The translations under genes were made by a program, and so were the position numbers. This document shows positions 17,623-26,638 of a stretch of 64,000 nt of DNA, piece after piece. Source of the DNA: Sphingobacterium spiritivorum ATCC 33861 (GTDB lineage: Bacteria; Bacteroidota; Bacteroidia; Sphingobacteriales; Sphingobacteriaceae). The notes beneath the pieces are model-generated. The model was not told where the DNA came from, did not search any database, and saw nothing but the letters and a program-made list of their open reading frames with translations. Each line of letters starts with the position of its first letter. The stretch's first letter is position 1. The DNA is taken from assembly GCF_000143765.1 (NCBI RefSeq), contig NZ_GL379776.1, positions 2,465 to 66,464 on the forward strand. The letters run 5' to 3'.

Positions 17623-17749
17623 AATTTTGATAACGATTTAGTATGACGTAACTTGTTTATTGAATCCATGAGCCATCTTCGGGGACCAGCCGGGATGGCT
17701 TAATTTCTTTATATGTCTTTTTATTTCATATGCGGTTTTTATTTAGGTG

Positions 17750-18763
17750 TTAATAAATGATGTAGTTTCTATTGTCTGTTTTTAGCCTGCTTTCTGTAAG
17801 CGCGCACAAGATATCCAGCACCTGTAAAGCCCCACTATCTTTACGTACGGATAAGGTAATATCTTTATGAGCGATTTCTTTTTTCTCTAATATTATTTCT
17901 ATCTGATAGATGCGTTGCAGATCGAGAAGTACAGATTCTATGGTTTCGTCTTCGTATTCCAGATAACCTTCTTTCCAGTTACCTGCGATCTTATCGGTAA
18001 GGATATGTTCTTTGCCTTGCTGTACTGAAGCCACGACCGGGACTCTTAATTCCTGATCTTTCTGCAATACTGCAAGTAGTTTATCATTCTTACTGACTTT
18101 TACTTTTCCACTTTTTACAGCGACCATCACATCCTTCATACCTGGGTATGCTTTCACATTGAATTGTGTCCCGACTACTGTTGTCCGGACAGATCCGGTA
18201 TGCACTATAAACGGCCAGTCTGCAGCCTTATGAACTTCAAAATAGGCTTCACCGATCAGTGTAACTTCTCTGGGTTTATCTTTTTCAAATTCCTGTGGAT
18301 ACTCCAGACGGGATGAGCCGTTCAGCCATACCGTAGTACCATCAGCCAGATGAAGCACTTTATTTTCATCATTAGCAGCTTCTTTGATGACCTGTACATA
18401 TTCCTCTGAACTTCCGTTTTCTGTGTGCTCCCCTATCCGGTAAGCTCCCCATGAAAACAATAAGACAACAATAGCCGCTGACAGACTGACAGCCCATTTG
18501 CTTACGGAAGATCTGTGGGATACTTTAACATGTGTTGAATCAACAGTTTCCTTATCCGGAAGTTCCATTAGATTACCCTCAGTATCAACAAAAGTGAGAG
18601 AAGGGTCTTCACGCTTCAGCTCCTCATATAATTCTTTAAGTAATACAGATAATTCGTCATCATATCGCGCACTACGAACCATATCGAAAAACTCAACAAG
18701 CTCCTCATGAGTAGCATGATTATAAAAATATTGGCGCAGCAAATAACGAATACGTGTCTTCAT
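17750..18763 (-). CDS. FecR-family anti-sigma factor
   Basis: A 337-residue protein: a cytoplasmic helical sigma-binding part (1-85), one membrane span (~89-108, AVSLSAAIVVLLFSWG) and a periplasmic FecR domain (LADGTTVWLNGSSRLEYP, GEAYFEVHKAADWPFIVHTG, TVVGTQFNVKAYPG), then a C-terminal DUF4974-like part. It holds the ECF sigma factor inactive until the STN domain of the SusC protein signals transport. It lies between the sigma gene (108 nt away) and SusC (127 nt away). The latter gap probably carries the sigma-dependent promoter. Confidence 0.93.
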   Translation of the reverse strand: MKTRIRYLLRQYFYNHATHEELVEFFDMVRSARYDDELSVLLKELYEELKREDPSLTFVDTEGNLMELPDKETVDSTHVKVSHRSSVSKWAVSLSAAIVVLLFSWGAYRIGEHTENGSSEEYVQVIKEAANDENKVLHLADGTTVWLNGSSRLEYPQEFEKDKPREVTLIGEAYFEVHKAADWPFIVHTGSVRTTVVGTQFNVKAYPGMKDVMVAVKSGKVKVSKNDKLLAVLQKDQELRVPVVASVQQGKEHILTDKIAGNWKEGYLEYEDETIESVLLDLQRIYQIEIILEKKEIAHKDITLSVRKDSGALQVLDILCALTESRLKTDNRNYIIY

Positions 18764-18871
18764 ATGGTGTGTCTCTAAATAAAGACGTAACTAAACGGCA
18801 TGTGTCCTATCCGAAGAATTGTTTTTTACCAGAAAAATTATAACAAACTGTAATACAGTAAGATATTTTTA

Positions 18872-19441
18872 TCAGAAAGTAAGGAATTTAGAAAAAACTT
18901 TACGAATGGATTTCATTGCGGCTGAGATTTGATTTTTCACGGTATGCCTGGAGATATCAAATTCATCGGCGATTTCCTGATAATTATATCCTTCATCCCG
19001 CATCAGATAGATAGCTTTACGCTGTTCAGGAAGATTGTCTACCGCTTTTCTCAGGATCTCTTTATACTCTTTGTATTCTACCGGAGCCGGATGGTTATCA
19101 ACAATCGTCTGCATGGATTCCCAAATAGCCTGTCTTAGTCTCGCATCCGATGCTACTTTACGGAGGTGGTCCATAATTTTATTACGGGTCATCGTAAACA
19201 GAAAAGATTCTATTGATTTAATTTCATGGAGCTGTTGACGGATTTCCCAGAGTTTCAGAAATACATCATGCACAATATCATGGGCGACATGCTCATCTTT
19301 GCAGGTATTGAGTGCTAATCTGAAGAGGGCCTTTTCATAGGTATAGAAAACATCATTGAACAACAATCGCAAAGGCTCTTCTTCCTTTGCGCGATACATA
19401 TCCCGTGATTTATTTTCATCCGACCTTTTCCCTGTTGACAT
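18872..19441 (-). CDS. FecI-like ECF RNA polymerase sigma factor
   Basis: I chose the ATG at 19441 (MSTGKRSDENKS, 189 residues); the frame from 19483 adds 14 residues of doubtful value. Region 2 is visible as AHDIVHDVFLKLWEIR and SFLFTMTRNKIMDHLRK. Region 4 is LPEQRKAIYLMRDEGYNYQEIADEFDISRHTVKNQIS, a helix-turn-helix. It directs RNA polymerase to the SusC/SusD locus when released by the FecR protein. It heads the uptake locus 19441-11346. Confidence 0.92.
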   Translation of the reverse strand: MSTGKRSDENKSRDMYRAKEEEPLRLLFNDVFYTYEKALFRLALNTCKDEHVAHDIVHDVFLKLWEIRQQLHEIKSIESFLFTMTRNKIMDHLRKVASDARLRQAIWESMQTIVDNHPAPVEYKEYKEILRKAVDNLPEQRKAIYLMRDEGYNYQEIADEFDISRHTVKNQISAAMKSIRKVFSKFLTF

Positions 19442-19656
19442 AATCAAAACAAAAATAGACAATTGTTCAAAATCAATCAACAACAGCGCTAAAAAGATTA
19501 AATTATATCAAAATAAGGAAAGTTTAGTCTGTAATTTTACAATTATATACTTTAATCGAATCCGGAATAAAAATAATATTCTGTCAGCCCTGTCTCCTTT
19601 TCCCTTTCCAAACAGTGAATAATGGGTATATTCGTAGTTGATCTGAACACTATATC

Positions 19657-20298
19657 ATGAAAGAAGCGAAACAAAAACATTGGTCAATAGTCGAATATCT
19701 GCATGAAACCGTAACCAATACCAATATTCATATTAAGGGTACCAAAAGTTACTACAGTTCTGCATGGACAGGATCTTTTGAAGAATCTGTAGTGCGCTAT
19801 CTCTATGGGGATGCCTATAGTCTGAAAACCTGGAAACCACAGTGGAAAATCGACCAGCTCTATATCGGCAATTATGTATGTATCGGTGCAGAAGTCATTA
19901 TCCTGATGGGCGGTAACAACACTCATCGGTCGGATTGGTTCAGCTTATATCCTTTTGCAGAAACATTGGAAGAGTCTTATAAAACAAAAGGAGATACACA
20001 TATTGATGACGGGGCGTGGCTTGGAATACGCTCTGTACTTATGCCGGGCATTCGCATCGGTGAGGGTGCTATTGTCGCTGCAGGCGCTATTGTGACCAAA
20101 GATGTGGCACCTTACAGCATTGTCGGAGGTAATCCTGCAAAACTGATCGGCTACAGGTTCCCGGAAGAAACCATAGCAAAACTTTTAGAAATGCAATTGT
20201 ACTCCTGGCCGGAAGAAAAGTTTGAAACATTGAAATCTTACATCTGCGCTAATGATATCGATCAATTGGTAAAAGCAGAGAAGGAATATAAGGAATAA
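19657..20298 (+). CDS. CatB/Vat-type xenobiotic acetyltransferase (hexapeptide repeat)
   Basis: A 213-residue left-handed beta-helix acetyltransferase. The catalytic His90 sits in NNTHRSDWFSLYPF, the counterpart of the NHRTDW motif of CatB-type enzymes. Hexapeptide turns run through IDDGAWLGIRSVLMPGIRIGEGAIVAAGAIVTKDV, ending in the acetyl-CoA-contacting GGNPAKLIGYRF. The family O-acetylates chloramphenicol or streptogramins, but many chromosomal members have other substrates. It is possibly co-transcribed with the next gene, 12 nt away. Confidence 0.85.
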   Translation: MKEAKQKHWSIVEYLHETVTNTNIHIKGTKSYYSSAWTGSFEESVVRYLYGDAYSLKTWKPQWKIDQLYIGNYVCIGAEVIILMGGNNTHRSDWFSLYPFAETLEESYKTKGDTHIDDGAWLGIRSVLMPGIRIGEGAIVAAGAIVTKDVAPYSIVGGNPAKLIGYRFPEETIAKLLEMQLYSWPEEKFETLKSYICANDIDQLVKAEKEYKE

Positions 20299-20310
20299 TA
20301 TACGTGCACT

Positions 20311-21048
20311 ATGAAAATACCTGTCATACATGGTTATATTGAGCGAAGGTTGCTGATCAATTATACTGTAGACCCTGAAATTGTATCAGGTATCTTACCG
20401 GGCCCTTTCAGACCCAAACTTTATAAAGGAAAAGCAATTGTCGGTATTTGTCTGATTCGACTGAAACACATAAAACCAAAAGGAATACCTGATTTTCTGG
20501 GCATCGGATCTGAAAATGCAGCGCACAGGATTGCTGTGGAATGGGATGAAGAAGGTATCCTAAAAGAAGGAGTGTATATCCCAAGACGGGACACTTCTTC
20601 AAGAATAAATGCGGTAGTCGGAGGAAGAATATTTCCGGGAAAACATCATCTTGCCACATTTGATGTAAAAGAAAAACAGCATGCTTATCATATTGACATC
20701 TTAAGTTCAGATCAGACTTTTGTATCCATCTCTGCAGCACTTGCTGATACCTTTACTAACGATTCTATATTCGGCACATTGGATGAAGTAGCAGATTTCT
20801 TTGAAAAGGGTTGTGACGGATATTCTCCCAATGGAAAAAGTTTTGACGGATTGCGACTTCATACGTACCAATGGAAAGTAAAACCTCTTAAGGTAGACCA
20901 TTTATCCTCCAGCTTTTTTGAAGATGAGCATATATTTCCTAAAAACAGTATTTCTTTTGACAATGCGATTTTAATGGAAAATATAGAGCATGAATGGCAT
21001 TCCTTACCGGTAAACCACATTTCATCTTTAAGGAAAATCTATTCATAG
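20311..21048 (+). CDS. DUF2071-family protein
   Basis: A 245-residue soluble protein of the DUF2071 type (acetoacetate-decarboxylase-like fold): it opens with a VDPEIVSGILPGPFRP segment, continues GKAIVGICLIRLKHIKPKG, and has AVEWDEEGILKEGVYIPRRDTSSRINAVVGGRIFPGKHHLATF. Biochemical function is not established for the family. It follows the acetyltransferase by 12 nt on the same strand, suggesting a two-gene operon. Confidence 0.75.
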   Translation: MKIPVIHGYIERRLLINYTVDPEIVSGILPGPFRPKLYKGKAIVGICLIRLKHIKPKGIPDFLGIGSENAAHRIAVEWDEEGILKEGVYIPRRDTSSRINAVVGGRIFPGKHHLATFDVKEKQHAYHIDILSSDQTFVSISAALADTFTNDSIFGTLDEVADFFEKGCDGYSPNGKSFDGLRLHTYQWKVKPLKVDHLSSSFFEDEHIFPKNSISFDNAILMENIEHEWHSLPVNHISSLRKIYS

Positions 21049-21067
21049 TATAAGCATTTCTCTTTCT

Positions 21068-21326
21068 AACCTCTCTCCTGATAAATCGGGATCTCTGCTT
21101 AAAATGGACAAAACATGTCTTTGTGTCTGCTATCACATGGAGCATACCCCAAAACACTTGCAAAGTTGGTAAAGATGCTTCAAACAGCGTATGTTGGCTG
21201 GAACGCCAACATTGTACGATCTAAATCCCCAGTCTTTGTATGGCGCAAACGTCCGCTTATGGCACTATATTGCCGGTGAGGACACCGGCAAACACTCTTT
21301 ATCTGGCGCAAGCGTCCGCTTGTGCC
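21068..21326 (-). repeat. Dispersed intergenic repeat, copy at 21 kb (inverted relative to the 46.8 kb pair)
   Basis: This fills the gap between the DUF2071 gene and the next lipoprotein. Parts in order: a degenerate AACCTCTCT...ATCTCT piece (21068), an ACACTTGC...GCTTCAA...GCGT piece (21149-21190), a hairpin (21191-21198 with 21205-21212), an imperfect palindrome at 21242, a hairpin (21271-21278 with 21283-21290) and a 22-bp palindrome (21305-21326). The last is the exact reverse complement of 46995-47016. No coding potential. The hairpins share short G/A-rich loops, as in REP-like elements. Confidence 0.8.
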
Positions 21327-21347
21327 CTCTAACAGAATAAAAAATAA

Positions 21348-21941
21348 TTAAAACAACAGCTTCTGACTGACTTCTTTATCAATAGTAATATATCCCGGAT
21401 AATAAAACGACTGCCCTGCAACGGTTATAGCCGGCTTGATCTTTAAAGTAAGTACTCCCTTATTGCCTGAATTACTTCCCAGAGCTTTTAAGAAATCCTG
21501 AATCCCGTCACTTTTGAGTGATTCATACAGATTCATCTTTATTTTAATGGGTACTACAGCCGATTGATTCGGATCGATAGACAGCTTTTGTTCCACCTCT
21601 CCTTCAGCCAGATCCGTTTGCTGAAAAGCAATCTTGTATTGAAATTTATTAATAGCAGCTTTTTTACCCGTAGGATTCGTTACCTTCAATTTGAGATTCG
21701 CTTCCATAGGAACATCTCTTCGCAGCATTGCTATCGCCAATCCCGGCAAAGCCGAAAGATTCAACTCGCCATTCTGCATGACATTTTTAAAACTTGTACC
21801 TGCCAACATTAAACTGTCAACAGCTTCCAGTTCATACTTACATTTACTCAGGTTTTCTATCTGCGCTTTTTGTCTGTTCACTCCACAACCCGCCATTAGA
21901 AATACGATCAGGCAGATGCCCAGTCCTTTTAATCCATTCAT
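21348..21941 (-). CDS. LEA-type-2-like lipoprotein
   Basis: A 197-residue lipoprotein with signal MNGLKGLGICLIVFLMAGC (Cys19). The mature protein contains a segment like the WHy/LEA type 2 domain: DVPMEANLKLKVTNPTGKKA, then FQYKIAFQQTDLAEGEVEQ and a C-terminal strand-rich part. Such proteins occur in Bacteroidota as envelope proteins of unknown role. The gene follows the OM-associated lipoprotein gene upstream by 3 nt, so the two are very likely co-translated. Confidence 0.7.
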   Translation of the reverse strand: MNGLKGLGICLIVFLMAGCGVNRQKAQIENLSKCKYELEAVDSLMLAGTSFKNVMQNGELNLSALPGLAIAMLRRDVPMEANLKLKVTNPTGKKAAINKFQYKIAFQQTDLAEGEVEQKLSIDPNQSAVVPIKIKMNLYESLKSDGIQDFLKALGSNSGNKGVLTLKIKPAITVAGQSFYYPGYITIDKEVSQKLLF

Positions 21942-21944
21942 ATT

Positions 21945-22691
21945 TTATTTTTTCTTTTTACCAAAATTATAACTCACACCCAATGTAAAAACCGCATTGC
22001 CCGCTTTAAGGTATTCATTGCTGTTAACTCCAATATTAAAACCAGTAGTATATTGCAACTGCCAATTACGATTGAGTGCTAATCTCGTAAAAAAAACAGG
22101 TTCTATAAAAATATTATCTTCCTTTTCAGCGTCAACCGCATCAATAGTAAAATCTTTCATGGCCACACGGCTCATGCGGATAGCCGTTCCGTAATTTAAT
22201 TCACGCTTTGCTCCAAACAAATTGATCTTATCTTTCTTGGTTGAAGAGTAATTTACCTGCACAAATATTTTCTCAAAGTCCATATCCCGTATTTCTACCG
22301 GCTGCATACCTGTGGTAGTAGATCGCAGATCTGTCTCTACCGAATTCCCAATCCCATATCCGGCATATACCTCAAAAATCTGTCTCTTGGACTTGCCTAT
22401 AGTTGTAAAATATCCTAATCCCCCTTCATAGAGATATTGTTTGAATTCTTTAATTTGTTTTTTGTGATTGACATAAGAGCCGTTAGCTATAATACCGATA
22501 TGATCCGAAATCGCCACACCTGCATTACCGCTAACATTTCCTTTAAGATTAACATGTCCTGATAAATATCCTTCTCCCTGTTTACTAAACATCGGAGTTG
22601 CCGGAACATTAGGCATATAGATAGAACTACAACTACTTAATATTAAAACCAATACAGAGAAAAGCAGTACAACTGCGGCAAATCTATTCAT
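21945..22691 (-). CDS. Outer-membrane-associated lipoprotein, beta-strand rich
   Basis: The ATG at 22691 is preferred (MNRFAAVVLLFSV) and gives a 248-residue protein with a lipoprotein signal ending LILSSC. The mature protein alternates short strands with a Gly-rich pattern (GGLGYFTTIGKS, YAGYGIGNSVET) and ends VFTLGVSYNFGKKKK, resembling a small outer membrane barrel. A lipidated barrel-like protein is unusual, but the family is common in Bacteroidota as hypothetical. It is the first gene of a two-gene operon with the LEA-like lipoprotein. Confidence 0.65.
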   Translation of the reverse strand: MNRFAAVVLLFSVLVLILSSCSSIYMPNVPATPMFSKQGEGYLSGHVNLKGNVSGNAGVAISDHIGIIANGSYVNHKKQIKEFKQYLYEGGLGYFTTIGKSKRQIFEVYAGYGIGNSVETDLRSTTTGMQPVEIRDMDFEKIFVQVNYSSTKKDKINLFGAKRELNYGTAIRMSRVAMKDFTIDAVDAEKEDNIFIEPVFFTRLALNRNWQLQYTTGFNIGVNSNEYLKAGNAVFTLGVSYNFGKKKK

Positions 22692-22779
22692 ATAATATGT
22701 GTTGACCATGTATTAACGTCCGATATACATATAAATATTGTACCAAGAATAGATAAGTTTAAGTATTTAGGCAAAATAA

Positions 22780-22809
22780 AAAGGCCCGGTATATAAATAC
22801 CAGGCCTTT
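22780..22809 (-). terminator. Terminator hairpin after tRNA-Thr
   Basis: Stem 22780-22792 with 22797-22809 (one mismatch), loop ATAA, followed on the minus strand by a T-rich tail. It begins 4 nt beyond the tRNA 3' end. Confidence 0.75.
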
Positions 22810-22812
22810 GTG

Positions 22813-22885
<73 letters not shown>

Positions 22886-23042
22886 GTCGCTGATCGCCAA
22901 CGTTTTCCGTTAACGGTGCAAATATCGAAATCTCATCTTTTTTTTGCAAGTCTTTTTATCCATTTTCTCACCATTTGTAAGCAAACAACTGAAAACCAAG
23001 CCAATTATTTAGACATAATTTCAGTTTTATTTGTCCTGACCT

Positions 23043-23084
23043 GAAAAAATGTCGCTTCAAATCAATTTAAACGGACATTTTTTC
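23043..23084 (+). promoter_or_regulatory. Long inverted repeat upstream of clpB
   Basis: An 11-bp perfect inverted repeat, GAAAAAATGTC (23043-23053) and GACATTTTTTC (23074-23084), with a 20-nt spacer, ending 64 nt before the clpB ATG. Two turns of DNA separate the half-site centres about right for a dimeric repressor or activator. It is not the CIRCE element (TTAGCACTC). No classical TAnnTTTG promoter is obvious beside it; TAATTTTA at 23088 is a weak -7 candidate. Heat-shock control is an inference from the downstream gene. Confidence 0.5.
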
Positions 23085-23148
23085 CGATAATTTTAGGAAA
23101 ACCGTATAGGCATAATGATTGTTACCCTCATAGAAAATCTAATACGAT

Positions 23149-25755
23149 ATGAATTTCAACAACTATACGATCAAAGCTCAGGAAGCCATTCAAAAGGCTT
23201 CTGAAATCGCCTCAGGCAATCAGCAGCAGGCGATCGAACCCGCACATATTTTAAAAGCATTACTGACCGTTGATGAAAACATCATTGGTCACTTATTAAA
23301 AAAACTAAATGTAAATATTGCCTATCTTGAGGGAGAAGTGGACAAACAAATCCAAAGTTACCCAAAGGTTAGCGGAAGCAACATCTATCTGAGTAACGAG
23401 GCTAATTCTGCACTTCAGAAAGCACAATCCTATCTCAAGGAATTCAATGACGAGTTTATTTCCATTGAACATTTACTTTTAGGCATACTGAACGCAGGCG
23501 GTAAAACCGCTTCCCTGCTTAAAGATCAGGGTGTAAATGAAAAGGATCTGAAACTGGCTATCAAGGAACTACGCGGAAATAACCGCGTTACAGATCAGAA
23601 TGCGGAGGCCACTTTCAATGCATTAAATAAATACGCCCGGAATCTGAATGAATTTGCAGAATCCGGAAAACTTGACCCTGTCATCGGCCGTGACGAAGAA
23701 ATCCGCCGGGTGATGCAGATCCTTTCCCGCAGGACCAAAAATAATCCTATACTCGTGGGTGAACCGGGTGTGGGTAAGACAGCTATTGCGGAAGGTATTG
23801 CTCACCGTATAATCAAGGGTGATGCACCGGAAAACCTGAAATCCAAAACGGTATTTTCTCTGGATATGGGTGCGCTGATCGCCGGAGCCAAATATAAAGG
23901 AGAATTTGAGGAGCGTCTTAAAGCTGTTGTCAAAGAAGTTTCCGACAGTGACGGAGAAATTATACTTTTTATAGATGAGATCCATACGCTGGTCGGTGCC
24001 GGAGGTGGCGAAGGTGCTATGGATGCGGCTAATATTCTGAAACCAGCCTTAGCAAGAGGCGAACTCCGTGCCATAGGTGCGACTACACTCAATGAGTATC
24101 AGAAATATTTTGAAAAGGATAAAGCCTTAGAGCGCCGTTTCCAAAAAGTAATGGTTGGTGAGCCCGACACGCAGGACGCCATATCTATATTAAGAGGACT
24201 AAAAGAGCGATATGAGACACATCATAAAGTAAGAATTCTGGATGAAGCAATTATTTCTGCTGTAGAACTTTCTCAACGCTATATAACAGATCGTTTTTTA
24301 CCGGATAAGGCTATCGACCTTGTGGACGAGGCTGCTTCAAAACTTCGCTTAGAAATGGATTCCGTTCCCGAAGCGGTAGATGAACTGGAACGTCGGATCA
24401 TGCAACTGGAAATCGAGCGTGAAGCGATCAAAAGAGAAAACGACGAGAAGAAAGTAAACGAACTGTCTGAGGTGATTGCCAACCTGGCTTCCGAACGCGA
24501 TTCACTGAAAGCCGCATGGCAATCTGAAAAATCTCTTGTAGATGAAGTCAATCAGGAAATTGCCAATATTGAGAACTTCAAACTGGAAGCAGATCAGGCT
24601 GAACGTGCAGGAGACTACGGTAAAGTAGCGGAGCTGCGATATGGTAAAATTAAAGAAGCACAGGATCATGTCGAAAAGTTAAAAGCTGAACTGGCGGAAA
24701 AGCAAGCCAGCAGCCGTATGCTGAAAGAAGAAGTAACTTCTGAAGACATCGCAGATGTTGTATCACGATGGACAGGTATTCCGGTTAATAAAATGGTACA
24801 ATCCGAACGTGAAAAGCTCCTGACACTGGAAGAAGAGTTACACAAACGTGTAGCAGGACAGCATGAAGCGATCGAAGCCATCTCTGATGCTATACGCAGA
24901 TCGCGCGCCGGACTGAGTGACGCCAAACGCCCGATCGGTTCGTTTATCTTTCTGGGTACTACCGGGGTAGGTAAAACTGAATTAGCCAAAGCACTGGCAG
25001 AATTTCTTTTTGATGATGAGCAGGCTATGATTCGTATCGATATGTCCGAGTATCAGGAACGTCACGCCGTATCCCGTCTTATAGGTGCGCCTCCGGGATA
25101 TGTAGGTTATGATGAAGGTGGTCAGCTGACAGAAGCGGTGAGACGTCGCCCATATTCAGTAGTATTACTGGATGAGATTGAAAAAGCACATCCCGATGTT
25201 TTCAACATCCTGTTACAGGTATTGGATGACGGACATCTGACGGATAACAAAGGTCGTGTCGTCAACTTCAAAAACACGATTATCATCATGACTTCTAATA
25301 CAGGGTCACATATTATTCAGGAAAACTTCTCTCATCTTAATGATGATAACAAGGATGAAGTAGTAGCTAAAACCAGAAGTGAGGTTTTCGAATTACTACA
25401 GAAATCTATACGTCCGGAGTTCTTAAACAGAATTGATGAAGTTATCATGTTCACACCGCTGAGCCGAACCGAGATTGGCGACATTGTCCGTCTTCAGTTC
25501 AGTAAAGTTCAACATCAGCTGGCAGAACAGAATATATTTATCTCGGCTACAGATGAAGCACTGGATTGGCTGGCTCAACTCGGATATGATCCGGTATATG
25601 GTGCAAGACCGCTGAAACGTGTGATCCAAAAACGTATACTGAATGAATTATCAAAGGAAATCCTTTCCGGAAAGATCTCCAGAGATTCAATTATACAACT
25701 GGATACGTTCGACGGACAGTTTGTGTTCCTGAATAAGGATAAAGAAACCAACTAA
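23149..25755 (+). CDS. clpB: ClpB, AAA+ protein disaggregase
   Basis: An 868-residue full-length ClpB. It has the Clp N-terminal double repeat (1-145), a first AAA+ domain with Walker [10 protein letters not shown] (~204-212), a coiled-coil M-domain (~405-525, from [15 protein letters not shown] helices to [11 protein letters not shown]), a second AAA+ domain with GTTGVGKTE (~602-610), and a C-terminal D2-small domain. It works with DnaK to resolubilise aggregated proteins. The ClpP-binding IGF/IGL loop is absent, as expected for ClpB. It is monocistronic, flanked by an inverted repeat upstream and a strong terminator downstream. Confidence 0.98.
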   Translation: MNFNNYTIKAQEAIQKASEIASGNQQQAIEPAHILKALLTVDENIIGHLLKKLNVNIAYLEGEVDKQIQSYPKVSGSNIYLSNEANSALQKAQSYLKEFNDEFISIEHLLLGILNAGGKTASLLKDQGVNEKDLKLAIKELRGNNRVTDQNAEATFNALNKYARNLNEFAESGKLDPVIGRDEEIRRVMQILSRRTKNNPILVGEPGVGKTAIAEGIAHRIIKGDAPENLKSKTVFSLDMGALIAGAKYKGEFEERLKAVVKEVSDSDGEIILFIDEIHTLVGAGGGEGAMDAANILKPALARGELRAIGATTLNEYQKYFEKDKALERRFQKVMVGEPDTQDAISILRGLKERYETHHKVRILDEAIISAVELSQRYITDRFLPDKAIDLVDEAASKLRLEMDSVPEAVDELERRIMQLEIEREAIKRENDEKKVNELSEVIANLASERDSLKAAWQSEKSLVDEVNQEIANIENFKLEADQAERAGDYGKVAELRYGKIKEAQDHVEKLKAELAEKQASSRMLKEEVTSEDIADVVSRWTGIPVNKMVQSEREKLLTLEEELHKRVAGQHEAIEAISDAIRRSRAGLSDAKRPIGSFIFLGTTGVGKTELAKALAEFLFDDEQAMIRIDMSEYQERHAVSRLIGAPPGYVGYDEGGQLTEAVRRRPYSVVLLDEIEKAHPDVFNILLQVLDDGHLTDNKGRVVNFKNTIIIMTSNTGSHIIQENFSHLNDDNKDEVVAKTRSEVFELLQKSIRPEFLNRIDEVIMFTPLSRTEIGDIVRLQFSKVQHQLAEQNIFISATDEALDWLAQLGYDPVYGARPLKRVIQKRILNELSKEILSGKISRDSIIQLDTFDGQFVFLNKDKETN

Positions 25756-25788
25756 AGTTAGCATCCTTAACGGACAAATTATATAAGA

Positions 25789-25831
25789 AGCTGCAGTAAA
25801 CTAATCATGGTATGATTAGTTTACTGCAGCT
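25789..25831 (+). terminator. clpB terminator
   Basis: A 20-bp perfect stem (25789-25808 with 25812-25831) closing a 3-nt loop, followed by a T-rich run. It lies 34 nt after the clpB stop and is unusually long for an intrinsic terminator. Confidence 0.85.
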
Positions 25832-26004
25832 CTTTTATTTTTATTCATCAGGGTTACAATCCGGTTCATCCAGTAATCTTTGATGACTTTTCATAAAGAA
25901 TTTTGTAAGCCTTTATTGGTCAGTATCTTCATATGGATGAGCTGTAGTATCATATGATAAGTTATTAAACATGATAAAAAGTCTTCCCTACCCTTCTTAA
26001 AAGC

Positions 26005-26562
26005 CTATACCTTTCCTTGCTCCAGTTTTGAGAATTTCAGATATCCGATATGAAGCTCATCCGCTTCTGAAATTTCAGTTTGCCGGATTGACAATGTATA
26101 TTTTGATCTGAATTCTGCAGACAACAGATCTTCCACCTCATACACATCGTCTACATCTATCCCGTATTTGTCATCGATATGCGAAGAAGTATGGTGTTTC
26201 CAAAAGACTGTTTCTTTTGCAGCAGCAATAGCAGCGGCCATATGCTCTGCAACCACCAGTTGCTTGTAATGATATTCCTCAAAATCATTTTCCTTATATC
26301 CGCCAAGGTTCACAAAGAACAGCTTCAATTCTGCATTTTCACGCTTACCTTTTTCAACCACTTCAATCGTATAGCCATCCACGACATTCACTTCACGCCA
26401 TACGTCTACATGTAGATTGCCGGATGCTTCCTGCCAGAAATCCCGCATAGAAAACAAAAGGGATGGCAGGCTCTCACCTATTCCAAAATACATATCATGC
26501 TGTTCCGTATGCCGGCCTTCAGGCTTACATCCCAGCAATACCATAAATAATTTTTGATCCAT
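26005..26562 (-). CDS. DUF1543-domain protein
   Basis: Starting at the ATG at 26562 (MDQKLFMVLLGCKPEGRHTEQHD) it encodes 185 residues. The N-terminal GCKPEGRHTEQHDMYFG segment and DVWREVNVVDGY are typical of DUF1543, here with a second similar half (FFVNLGGYKENDFEEYHYKQLVVA). Function unknown; small cytoplasmic protein. It is divergent from the beta-lactamase-like gene, which starts 77 nt away. Confidence 0.75.
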   Translation of the reverse strand: MDQKLFMVLLGCKPEGRHTEQHDMYFGIGESLPSLLFSMRDFWQEASGNLHVDVWREVNVVDGYTIEVVEKGKRENAELKLFFVNLGGYKENDFEEYHYKQLVVAEHMAAAIAAAKETVFWKHHTSSHIDDKYGIDVDDVYEVEDLLSAEFRSKYTLSIRQTEISEADELHIGYLKFSKLEQGKV

Positions 26563-26638
26563 AATTAGACAAATTGACAAATATTTTTCGCAAATTACAC
26601 TTAAATATATTCAAATAAATACCATCTATAAAAAACAA

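Noticed and set aside
23623..24989. Several long minus-strand ORFs inside clpB
   Set aside because: These are frame shadows of a highly conserved coding gene, with no start context or family similarity.
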